A program made the translations under genes and the position numbers. From Pseudozyma flocculosa PF-1 (Eukaryota > Basidiomycota > Ustilaginomycetes > Ustilaginales > Ustilaginaceae), in NCBI RefSeq assembly GCF_000417875.1, contig NW_006920869.1, positions 923,759 to 987,758 of the forward strand: a DNA stretch of 64,000 bases. Direction: 5' to 3'. This document shows positions 1 through 9,648 of the stretch, piece after piece. Below the pieces are notes generated by a model that was not told where the DNA came from, made no database searches, and saw only the letters and a program-made list of their open reading frames with translations. Within the stretch, counting starts at the first letter, position 1. The number at the start of each line of letters is the position of its first letter.

Positions 1-320
1 AAGGTCGTCGAGACCAACCAGCGCAGCGGCGTTCCTGATCATTGGAGTCGAAGGCCAGGAGAGGGCATGCACTCGCGTCTCGGCCGTTGCTGGAAAACCT
101 GGGGCTCCGCCAACGTTTGTTGGCGTGGCCGAAAGCGTATAAGAGCGAAGCCGTCCCCTGCTTCTGCAATCTCCCCCTTCGACACCGATACCAGGCTTGT
201 TCACTCTCACTCGACTCTTGCCCTTTTGCCGAGGGCCTACACACATCCCTTCAGACGTCCTTCCGCGCCTCAAGCCTGTCCACACTTCGTCCGCTGCACG
301 CTCGCACTGATCCGCCCACC
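1..320. other. upstream region of the sugar-transporter gene
   Basis: No gene seen. An open frame reads through here into the transporter, but homology to the family starts only at the ATG at 321, so this stretch is taken as promoter and 5' UTR. It is pyrimidine-rich toward its 3' end, as fungal leaders often are. Confidence 0.4.
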
Positions 321-2120
321 ATGTGGAAGCCGTCCAAGATGCAGCACATCGGTGATGTGCCAAAGGAAGCCCTCAACTGGCGCCTCCTCGTTGGCGTCAT
401 TTGCATCGGCTTCCTCGGCGCCACCCGTGGCCTCGACGAGGGCATCATCTCGGGAGAAATGCAGAGGGGTGAGTCACAACCAGCTCCGGTCACGCGTCGC
501 AGCCCACAGATATCTACGCACAATGCCCACCGCCTTCGCCCCGACGCTCTGCTGACCACCGCGCCTGGTCTCATCTCGGGCCGTCCCCACCGAGCAGAAT
601 CTTTCCAGACGACCTTCGACATCGAGGAGCACACGGAAAAAGAGTCCAACGTTGTGGCAATGGTTCAGCTCTTTTCCGTCGTGGGTGCCGTCGTTGGCTA
701 CCTGACCTGCGACCGCTTTGGTCGTGTACGCTCCTCCCAAATCTGCTGCCTCCTCATGTTCCTCGGCACCTCGCTCTGGATCGGCGCCAACAACATCGCC
801 ATGCTCTACGTCGGGCGGGCCATCAACGGCATCGGCGTTGGCATGACTCCCGTCTGCGCTCCCGTCTTCCTCGTCGAAATCGCTCCTCGCCAGATCCGCG
901 GCCTCTGCACTTCTGTCTACTCGGCCAGCGTCTACGTCGGTCTCCTCCTCGGATACTCTATCAACCTCGCAGTAAAGCGGCACATGGACGACACCAAGGC
1001 CATCGCCTGGCAAGTGCCGCTCATCATGAACTACGGCTGGCATGCCATCATTCTCGTCGGCACCTTTTTCATTCACGAGTCGCCCCGCTGGCTGATGCAG
1101 AAGGAACGCCACGACGACGCTGCCAAGTCGCTCGCCTACTACCGACAGATGGAGCCCACCAACCGCCTCTTTGCAGAGGAATTCGAGCTCATTGCTGATT
1201 CCGTCCGGGCCGAAAAGGCGGCCCTCACCGGCTTTTCCTTCATGGACAAGGTCCGAGAGCTCTTTGGCGAGAAGAACAACCAGTACAAGCTCATGATTGC
1301 CATCGCCATTCAAATCTTCGGCCAGTACACTGGCGCGGGCGCCATCTCAACTTACGCCAACCGTATTCTCACCATCATCGGCGTCGACAACTCTCAGGGA
1401 TACGTCACAAGCGTGGGCTTCGGCACGGTGAAGCTGGCGGCCGGAGTGCTTTCGTCCTTCTTCCTGATCGATCTTCTCGGACGACGGAGGACCCTGCTGG
1501 GAGGCGTCGTCTTCCAAGGCCTCTCCAACCTCTACATGGCCATATTCCTCAGCCTGTACATCGATGGGAACCACACCAAGGGCAAGAAGGCTGCGAGCGA
1601 GGCGGCCATCGCCGCCATCTTTGTCGGAGGCGCCGCGTGGTCGGCCGGCGGCAACCTCGCCCAGTACCTCATCAACACCGAGATCTTTGGTCTCCGCGTC
1701 CGATCGCTGGCGTCTGCCTTTATCATGGCCCTGCACTACCTTCTGCAGTACAGCGTGACACGTGCGCTCACGCCGATGCTCAACTCGGGTCTCAAGGCCG
1801 GCGGCACCTTTGCCGTCTTCTGCGCTGCTTCGCTCGCATGCTCCCTGCCCTTCTACCTCTTCTTCCTCCCCGAGACCTCTGGAAAGAGTCTCGAGACCAT
1901 CGACGAGATCTTCGACCTGCCCTGGTACAAGATCGGCCGCGCTTCTCGCCGACCCATCCGTGGAGAGGAGGTCCCCTCGCACTCGATGCCTGCCGCGCTT
2001 GAATCCGGCGCCGGCTGGAGCCCGCGCGGCGACTCCAGCGATGAGCTCGACACAGCCAAAGACGAGAAGAACAAGCCCTTCACCTCGACCAGCGCCGTCG
2101 CCCCTGCTATTGAAAAGTGA
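321..2120 (+). CDS. MFS sugar-type transporter (hexose/quinate permease family)
   Basis: Proton-coupled sugar porter of the major facilitator superfamily, expected in the plasma membrane. Model: exons 321-468 and 598-2120, giving 556 aa. The intron (gtgagt at 469 to cag at 597, 129 nt) is a multiple of three, so unspliced DNA also stays open, but splicing joins MQR-E-SFQTTFDI as in relatives. Twelve membrane segments are expected. Family marks visible: DRFGRVR after TM2, LVEIAPRQIRG in the central part, ESPRWLM before the middle loop, DLLGRRRTLLGG, and LPETSGKSLETIDEIF at the end. The C-terminal tail is hydrophilic. Start 321 is chosen because the protein from there has family-like length. 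Substrate cannot be told. A transcription factor gene follows in the same orientation; whether it regulates this gene is unknown. Confidence 0.85.
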   Translation: MWKPSKMQHIGDVPKEALNWRLLVGVICIGFLGATRGLDEGIISGEMQRGESQPAPVTRRSPQISTHNAHRLRPDALLTTAPGLISGRPHRAESFQTTFDIEEHTEKESNVVAMVQLFSVVGAVVGYLTCDRFGRVRSSQICCLLMFLGTSLWIGANNIAMLYVGRAINGIGVGMTPVCAPVFLVEIAPRQIRGLCTSVYSASVYVGLLLGYSINLAVKRHMDDTKAIAWQVPLIMNYGWHAIILVGTFFIHESPRWLMQKERHDDAAKSLAYYRQMEPTNRLFAEEFELIADSVRAEKAALTGFSFMDKVRELFGEKNNQYKLMIAIAIQIFGQYTGAGAISTYANRILTIIGVDNSQGYVTSVGFGTVKLAAGVLSSFFLIDLLGRRRTLLGGVVFQGLSNLYMAIFLSLYIDGNHTKGKKAASEAAIAAIFVGGAAWSAGGNLAQYLINTEIFGLRVRSLASAFIMALHYLLQYSVTRALTPMLNSGLKAGGTFAVFCAASLACSLPFYLFFLPETSGKSLETIDEIFDLPWYKIGRASRRPIRGEEVPSHSMPAALESGAGWSPRGDSSDELDTAKDEKNKPFTSTSAVAPAIEK

Positions 2121-3001
2121 AGCTCGACCAGCCTGTACCTCGCGCAGTCTAGCGCAATCACGGATTCGCAACCTTTGTATTCCACGCCCTTTGAACGAAT
2201 CTAACGCGGAAAACGGCACGACGCTTGAACGAGTGCAACACCGTCCTTGGCGGACCAGGAGGTCCCCATTTCCAGAATCGCGAACGGAGGGAAGGGGAGA
2301 TGATCGTCGACCCGAACACAATGTTTTGATCTGCAGCGTGATGAGAAGAACGTGTCATGGGTGCGGTGGCTGCTAGGCGTGAACCGTGGTGGCCGGATCG
2401 AGGGTGAGCGCGAGCTTGCAAAGCCAAGACGCCCAGCGAAGAAAGAGCGCGCGCTCTTGGACAGCGAAGCGCATTGCCCGTCTCTCTTCTCCGCCTCACT
2501 GTGGCAGCAGGTCGAGCGGGGCTTGCGTTGGGCGGTCAGTTCACGATGCCGAAGTGCCAAAGACGCGTGAGGGCGGGGCGTGGCCGAGCTTTTATCGCGC
2601 GGATAGCTGGACGGGAGAAAAGGCATCGGGTCGAGTGGGGCGCGAATCTCAGCAGCGCGGAGCGGGTCATGGAAAAGATGCGGGGACCCTCCCCGGAAAG
2701 CAGGCCTTGGCCCACCTGGCCCGCCGACTGCAGCTCGCAGGCTAGTTACCCTCACGCTCACCACCATCTTCAACGACATCGCCCTTGTCGAATCAACATC
2801 GGGCCAAGCGCCCCCTCTACCGCGCACGCCGCGCATACCGCGCATACCGCGCATTTTGACATCCTTCGACCGTCTCCATTCTTCCTCTTCCGCCATAGTC
2901 ACACGCGGCTATCTCCCGCCCGGCTCGTCACCCGAGCATTGGTCCCGCTCTGCCCTGCGCTCTCCGCCTTATCGCTTCGCATCAAATCGCTCGCCTCGGC
3001 C
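2121..3001. other. intergenic region, promoter of the zinc-finger transcription factor
   Basis: About 880 bp without a supported gene. Near 2829-2854 the 9-mer accgcgcat is repeated in tandem about three times, followed by pyrimidine-rich DNA up to the ATG at 3002. Frames that stay open here look like chance reading of GC-rich DNA. Confidence 0.4.
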
Positions 3002-6000
3002 ATGACATTCGCCCGTCCGTCCAAGCGGCAGAGGCGACAGGCGAGCCTCGACGGCAGCAGCAACGGCGACCACAGCAATGACAAGGATATCGATGACAGC
3101 GGGCAGTATCAAGGACGTCGTCGCCCTTCATCGAACGGTCAAAGTCTCGATGCCTCCAAATCGATCCAGCTCCCCTCGGATAGCGATGGCCGTGTTGCCC
3201 GCGCTTCTGTTTTTTCCGACGTCCACGGCCCGCCTCACGAATCTCGAATAACTGCGGCCGACCAAGACGACGACCCACAGGCCGCCCCACCACGCCCCTA
3301 TGCCTGCCCCGAATGCGGCAAGGCCTTCCTGCGTCAGGAGCATCTCACCAGACACCTCGTGTCCCACTCCGGAGAGGCTCGCTTCGAGTGCGAGCAGTGC
3401 GGAAAGCGCTTCCGCAGGCATGACGTCCTGCAGCGCCACGCAAGGGCGCACGCAGTGCGCTCGGAACAGCTGTCGCGCGAGGACTCGCTCAGCAGCAGAC
3501 AGCGGTCCGCGCTTAGGAAGGTCGATGCAGGTGAGATTGACATCATGAGCCGGGGCCATCAACGTCAGCGTCGAGATTCAGAGTACTGGACGCTGACACC
3601 GCCGCCGTGCTTCGATTTCTTTATCGGTACGCTCTCTGAGCAGCTTGCTCGCGCTGCGCCCGCATGAAGCTGCGGTGCGACGGTGTGCGTCCGTCTTGCT
3701 CCCGCTGTGTACGCATGCCAAACGAGACATGCTCCTACACCACAGCCTCGACATCCGAGGCCGTAGCCGGAGACGCCTCGACGGCTGCTGCTCAAGGTGC
3801 GATGTCATACCATCCCTTCACAGGAGCTCATCAGACCGCTTCGGTCTACGACGAACCGAGCCCTGAGCCAACAGCTCATCCAGCGGCAGCCGAGGCCCAA
3901 TCTCCCATGTCAGGTCAAGACCTTGGCCCGATGCATGATGCCGATGCTCGTGTGCCCACGCTCGCGGGGCTCGACGTCCTGCACATCCCCGACGATCAGC
4001 ACCCCTATCGCCAACAGGCGGACAGCCTGGTCATGCCTCCGGTGCCTCAGCCAAAGTTTTCGAACCAAGCCACGGCTCAGCAAGTGGTACAGGGACCTTC
4101 ACAACCCGGCACTCGGCCAATCGCGGCCGACGCAGCCACTGCTCACCTTCAGCATCAGCAGCCGCCCACGTCCTTCCAGTCGTTCCTGGGCTGGCTGAAC
4201 GCCCCTTCGGCCAATCAAGAATCGAAAACAGCGGCATCTGGTCAGATGGGCTGGATGTTTGGCGAAAGCCCGGACGACGAGTCGTTCCTGGACTGGACCT
4301 CCTTGGAGGATCAGCTTCCCATGCAGCAGCTTCACATACCCGGCCTGACGCCAGCCGCGCCAACACCAAACCTCGCGCCGACCGTCTCGCGAGCGGCACA
4401 AGATCCATGCCGTGAGCCTGTGGACAGCTACACTTCCACTGCGAGCACGGCTGCTGTGCACCCATCGCCATTGATGTTGCTCGGAAGCGCAGCAGAGCTG
4501 AGTCGCATCGAAATGAACAGGGCAGAAGGCGCTTTGTCCACGGGCTGCAACGTCGGCGAGAAGCGCCCTGGCGCATCTCTGTCTGCCGACAGGAGGGCGC
4601 AACACGGCCGCGAACCTCATGAAGCGGAGCGAGTCGGCCGAGTCCTACTGGATGGAGATGCCTGGCGGCTGCAGCTTGCAGGCCAGACAGGGTGCACGGT
4701 CAGCAGAATGCCCGACGAAGACCTCGGCGATGGTGCTGGGCAGGTCCCGCCGCCTCCGAACGGCGAGACACGATCTCGATGGCAAAGCCCCGAATGCTCC
4801 AGTCGCGAGGAGACGATGGACGAACCGAGCCCAGCAAGAGAAACGACCAAGGCCGCAGCCCCTCTGCCCGCTCAGTCGACGATCTGGCCTAATCGCTGGA
4901 ATCCAAACGCCAACGACAGCATGTTCTCCATCTACGAGTTTACCAACGCTTCTGAAGAACACCTGATGGTCGAGGATACGGCCCAAGTGCCCCCGCTAAC
5001 CGAGGCAGTCAAAGATCGCATCTGCCGCGTGCTTCAGGAGCACGAGGCGCAGAGCCACATTTCTGAATGGCTCGGCCACATCTTTGGCCGGGTGAAGGCG
5101 GAAACCCTCAACCTCTACCTCCAACTCTACTTCCACCACTTCCATCGCACCCACCCTTTCCTTCACCAGCCGACATTTAGCCCGCAAAGATGCGAGGCCC
5201 TGCTGCTCACGGCAATCTGCGCGGTCGGCGCTCACTTCTCCCACGTCCCCAATTCGAAGGACACTGGACTGGCACTGGCAATGCTGGCTCACCGGAGCAT
5301 CGGCGCTGCCGTCTATCAGAACCACGAGCTGTCCAGGTTCACCTCGACCTTCCAAACCTTCACGCTCATCAACATCGTCTTCCGCAACCTCGGAGATCCG
5401 GTTAAGCTCGAGCACGCCGAGGCGTTCCGGAACAGCTACGTGACCATGATCCGCCGCGCACGGCTGCTGGAAGACATCGCACCGCCTCGCCTCGCCCCAG
5501 GATCGGACTGCGACGCCGAGTGGAAGGCCTGGATCCGCTGGGAGGGCGGACGCCGCACAGGCTGGGTGGCTTTCGTCTCAGAAGCCGAGCTCTCCCTCTC
5601 CTGGGACTTGCCCCCTATTTTCTCTGTCGACGAAACAAGTGGGGCCTTGCCGTGTCACGAGGAGCTGTGGTCGGCGCCGACAGCTGAGATCTGGGTCGCC
5701 GTGGCGCTTCGGCGCTTTGGAGACTCGAGCTTTGCAGGGAGATGCCAAGCCGGCGGCACATCCGCGCTTCTCCTGACTTCGCAGCCGAAGCTCGCCGAAG
5801 TCTGTCGAGCCCTGACTTCCGGACGCACCACCTTTGACGGCCAGGCATTCGAGGCTGGCCCGGGCACTAGCCGCGACAGGGCCCCGACCCTTGCGGCCCT
5901 GTCTCCCTTCGGACGTGTTTGCGTCTCCGCTGGCTTATATCTCGGCGCTCGCTCAGCGCATAGTCTTGCAGCCTTTTGCCCGGCGATGCTCGAGTCGGCA

Positions 6001-6864
6001 TCTATCGCCAAGGCACGGACAAGGGACGTACTGGACGCAGCGCTGGCCGTCATTGGCAACGGCGAGCGCGGCGAGGTCGAAGCCCAGCTTTGGCTCCATG
6101 CATCGCAGCTCTTCCTGCTCATGAACAGCAAGGATCTGCAGGCGCTCTCTTGCCGTCGAGGCACGAGGACAATGCAGGAGACCTGCCGACGCGTCGCCTC
6201 TGAGTTATGTGGCGGCGAGTCTCAGAAGACGAAGAGCATCGTGCTGCATGCGGGCCAGATCTGGCGCTTGACCCGTTCGAGTCTGGAGCGATCTCCACTC
6301 GAATGTGTTGTCCTCTTCTATGCCGCAATTAGCCTATACGCTGTCTCGACGCTCGCTCTGCAAGAGCACAGGGCAGCCGATGAGCCACTCTCGCCGAGGT
6401 TCCCCGGTCAGGACAAGGCCGGCAGCACTGCGGCGCTAGCAACACCGATCAAGAAGGTGGTGCGCATCGAAGAGGCCCCGAAGATACCGAGCGCTGGTCT
6501 CCTGGCTCACAGCGTGCTGTCACCCTTTGCGCCCGAAGCTTGGTCTGAGTCCACCGCCTCCTCTGCCTTGTCCGGCCGCCTGACGCCGTCCACATCACCA
6601 GGCTGTTCGGACATCGGCACCAGCAATTCCTCCCTGCCATCTGGCTTGGGGTATCAGGAACTAGGAGAAACCGTTTACATTCTGGATTCTGTCGGCAATC
6701 TAGCCAACCCGATGGCCCCGACGAGGATCCTCAACGTCGTTGCATCGAGACTCAAGGCGGCAAACGGAGCGGGTGGGGTTTGGCCGCTAGGACAGAGTCT
6801 GGCAAGCATCCTCGAGGCGCTAGCTAAGCAACACGGTGGCAGATCATCGAGGCACGAGCGTTGA
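3002..6864 (+). CDS. transcription factor with two C2H2 fingers, a Zn2Cys6 cluster and a fungal-specific TF domain
   Basis: Nuclear DNA-binding regulator of about 1250 aa. Exons 3002-3530 and 3641-6864 (or 3644-6864). Two C2H2 fingers lie at residues about 100-150 (YACPECGKAF and FECEQCGKRF). Directly after the intron comes a binuclear zinc cluster at about 179-207 with spacing C-x2-C-x6-C-x6-C-x2-C-x7-C (CSRCARMKLRCDG, then CSRC). Around residues 665-715 is a fungal-specific TF block (LYFHHFHRTHPFLHQPTF, then AICAVGAHFS). The intron is essential: the first three cluster cysteines are only in frame when gtgagattga at 3531 is spliced to 3641 or 3644. The acceptor is a tandem gagcag, so two isoforms differing by one Ala are possible. 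Start 3002 gives a basic N-terminus (KRQRRQ). Targets are unknown. Confidence 0.85.
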
Positions 6865-6912
6865 AGCGTCCCTGTATCATGGCCCGTCATGAGCAGCGGG
6901 GGAGGAATCATA

Positions 6913-7141
6913 CATAGCTAGCAGCAGAAAGAATTCCCGATTTTTCTTATCGCACAAGCTGTGCGATCCAGGATTTGAGAGTCGTTATACAAGTGCAATC
7001 TAAAATCCTGGCCACTATGAGTGGATTTCAGATCGCAGGCAGGAAAAATTCAGGATCTCAGATCGCAGCTGTCGCACACCTGGTGCGCTTCTGAGAAATG
7101 CACAAGCTGGCTGCAGCTGGAGTTTCAAATCATTATACATG
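6913..7141 (+). mobile_element. element A, copy 1, left part (non-autonomous TIR element interrupted by element B1)
   Basis: Begins CATAGCTAGCAGCAG and matches element A copy 2 (11016-11282) almost base for base, including the stem TCGCACA-agc-TGTGCGA and the phrase ggatttgagagtcgttatac. It is split by element B1 at 7142; its right part is 8671-8710. Without the insert and one duplicated ATG it is 266 bp, against 267 bp for copy 2. Flanks are ATA on the left and ATT on the right, a probable 3-bp target duplication with one change. No coding capacity. Confidence 0.85.
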
Positions 7142-8670
7142 CATAGCTAGCAGCAGAGTCAACCTACAATGTGGCAAATCGTAGGTAGGCGTAGCCTGTC
7201 TACGATTTTCAGATCGTAGGGGATCCTTCTAGACAAACAATTTATGGATCCAGACAAGCTGTGCGGATTTCAGGTCGTGTACTGCCTACAATTTTTTCAG
7301 ATCGTAGCTAGACTAGCCCTACCTACGATTTTTGCATCGTAGCCAGGCTACAACCAAAGTGCAGGCTACGATCTATTGATCATGTACACTAGCTTTGATT
7401 GCAAAATACGCTATCTACGCTACTGCAAACAACAATGCAACTGAAGACAAGCATACAACTGGCAAATACCAAGGCTGTCATTAGCACCATCGACCGGCAG
7501 CAGCACCTACGCCAGCAGGGGGGACTCACAGCAAGGGCAGGCCAGGGTCAGCGTCAATTTGGTGGCGGCGGCTGCTGGTGAGACGGAGAGAAGGAGCAGT
7601 GTCAGAATTGTGCCAGGCGCAGCGTCGTCAATGCGCTAGATGCGACGGAATTGAAAGAGGATACGACTCACCTGCTGACGTCTTGGTGGTCCGCAAAGCG
7701 CGTGGCGCGTGTCACGTATGCTGCAGAGAGGCAACAAGGTGGCAGAGAACCAACGTCAGCGCGATGCCCGAGATCGGCAGATGGCGGCCCCGGGTGGACA
7801 GCTTTGGTACTTGCGTTAGCGAGAAGCAGCCTTGGTCGCGTGAGCAATGGCGGCTGGGCGGTGGTGGTGGCAGCAAGTTGGTGTCGATGGTGGCATCCAG
7901 TTGGCGTTGACTGTGGCAGCGAGTCGGCATCGGTGTTGGCATTGGCGTGGAGCACGCGCGTGGTGTTGGCGACGTCAATGCCGGTGGGTGACGTTGACGT
8001 TGGTCGGGTGGCGGTGGCGGGCGAAGGGTCCGATGGCGGGCGAGGGTTGATGGCAGGCAAAGGGCCGATGGTGGTAGTGGTCAGGAGGGAAGGAGCAACA
8101 GCAGAGCGGGCAAGACTTTATACCAAGGCAGGCGGGCAGGCGGTCAGGGCGTGCGTGGGCACGGCTGGCAGCCAGCGAGCCTACGTGAGCACGCACGCAT
8201 GCCAGCCAGCAAGCCTGCATGCACACGCACGCAGGGTTGGCAGCGTGGCCTGGCCTCCACATTTTTTTTTGCGTGCGCGCAAGCTTAGTCAGCCGCGCTA
8301 GCCAGCCAGCTCGCGCGTTCAAGCCAGCCAGCCCGCGTGCCTGAGCCTGCCAGCCACCTTGCCCGCCCGAGCCTGCCAGCCAGCCAGCCAGCTTGACTGC
8401 TTGCTGCGGAGCGGAAGCGGAGCGGCCGTCAATCATCGGAATCCTTGGAGAGACCTCTCCGAGGATTCCGATGATTGACAGCATTGACTGTGCGGAGGCG
8501 CGGCAAGGCGGCAGGCAGGCAGGCAGGTGGGTGGGTGGGCTACAATTTCGGATCATAGCTAGATTGTAGCTAGCCTGCGCATCGAAAAATCGTAGACAGG
8601 CGTCTATGCCCAATTTCCGATTGTAGCCTGCCTACGATTCAAATCGGGCCCGACCCTGCTGCTAGCTATG
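7142..8670 (+). mobile_element. element B, copy 1 (1529-bp TIR element nested inside element A)
   Basis: Starts CATAGCTAGCAGCAG and ends CTGCTGCTAGCTATG, a 15-bp perfect terminal inverted repeat, flanked by ATG at 7139-7141 and 8671-8673. The insertion breaks element A at a point fixed by comparison with the intact copy at 11016-11282, so both borders are exact. The left and right ends match element B copy 2 (11723-13683), while the middle is more diverged. The interior has many short ctacgat...atcgtag hairpins, a GTGGC-rich stretch, a ccagccag-rich stretch at about 8200-8400 and a 52-nt hairpin (8428-8479). Open frames here have low-complexity composition and no recognisable transposase. Confidence 0.85.
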
Positions 8671-8710
8671 ATGTGCCATTTTTTTGGACCAGATCTTGCT
8701 GCTAGCTATC
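8671..8710 (+). mobile_element. element A, copy 1, right part
   Basis: The forty bases after the B1 insertion continue element A (atgtgcc, T-run, ggaccagatc, then TGCTGCTAGCTAT) and end with the terminal repeat. The last base is C instead of the expected G. Matches the final bases of element A copy 2 at 11243-11282. Confidence 0.8.
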
Positions 8711-8780
8711 ATTGCTCAACCTTGATGGGTCGTGCCAGGTCACACTTCTTGGCAATGTTTTAGCTCAGCCCCACCAACAC

Positions 8781-9222
8781 GCGCCAAGATGCCCAGCTTG
8801 CCCAGCTTGTTGTGACTGCCAAGCGCAACGCCCAGGATCTTGCCGACCTTTGCTTTGAGGTCGCCAACCTGGCCAAGGCCGGCAGCAGCTTGTTGCCATT
8901 GAAGCAGGCTGCTCCTCACATCCCTGGCGAGACCCGGAGGGCCTTCACCAAGGTGCTGCGGCAGATCATGGGCGTGACAGAGGGCACAATTCCTCTCTAC
9001 AAGCCCTTTGAACCCGAGCACTTCACCTTGAGCCACAACGTTGCTCTGTTCGAACACATTAGGGACAAGCTGAAAAATGAGCCTTTCACCCTTATGCCTC
9101 TTTGCATCGACTGGCAGACTTACGAGTACAACAACAAGATTGAGGATGCGCTTGTGGAGTGGGCAGCCAAGCGGATCGATGGCCACCGTTGCGAGTATGA
9201 TGTGGATGACAACCATAGCTAG
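8781..9222 (+). pseudogene. truncated copy of the 439-aa hypothetical gene
   Basis: Positions 8781-9213 align without a single gap to 10014-10446 of the intact gene (constant offset 1233). Substitutions cluster in the first 120 bp. The copy lacks the N-terminal about 120 codons and the C-terminal part. It ends at GACAAC, exactly where CATAGCTAGC begins at 9214, after which the frame closes at 9220-9222. The end looks caused by insertion of an element of the CATAGC family with AAC (9211-9213) as its left target triplet. No promoter or start is evident, so it is called a pseudogene fragment. Confidence 0.8.
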
Positions 9223-9400
9223 CGTCAAAGGTACCTACGATTTGGGCCGTAGGGGTCCTTCGGCCCTGGGCCCGGAAATCAGGAGTGTCCTTCGGCCTTT
9301 TTGGGCCGCCAGGGTCCTTCGGTCGGAACTTGGAGGACTCCTGCGGCCCAAAAAGGCCGAAGGACACCTGCGACCCAAATCGTAGGAGACCTCCGCCTGG
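9214..9400 (+). mobile_element. orphan left end of a CATAGC-type element containing a fold-back hairpin
   Basis: CATAGCTAGC at 9214 follows the truncated gene copy. No matching right end (GCTAGCTATG followed by AAC) was found downstream, so the far border is unknown and the end given is approximate. Inside is a strong fold-back: 9285-9307 and 9345-9367 are 23-bp perfect inverted repeats, and outer arms 9234-9253 and 9367-9386 also pair with a few mismatches. Confidence 0.5.
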
Positions 9401-9648
9401 CTGCGGCGGAATTGGCTGTATGGCCCTGTATCGTAGCATGACTTTGCACTCTAGGGACGAAGGACAGCCTCGACCCTGGAGCAGGGCAGGGTGGCTAGGC
9501 ATCCCAGATGTGGAGGCGGCACTGTGAAATTTGGCACGCCAGGTGGCTGGGCGGCTTTCCCAGCAACCACCATCACCGCCACCTCCTCCACCGTCCCCCC
9601 CCCACCCTCCCTCAGCACCGCACTACTTTTTGGCTCTTCTACAACAGG
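9401..9648. other. region upstream of the 439-aa hypothetical gene
   Basis: No gene supported. Pyrimidine-rich just upstream of the ATG at 9649 (a run of c at about 9597-9603), consistent with a leader. No sequence of a known transposon class recognised. Confidence 0.35.

Noticed and set aside
7651..8301. Open frames of 130-216 codons inside element B1 and of 181 codons inside B2
   Set aside because: Composition is low-complexity (GTGGC and CCAGCC repeats), the two copies do not conserve the frames, and no domain is visible.
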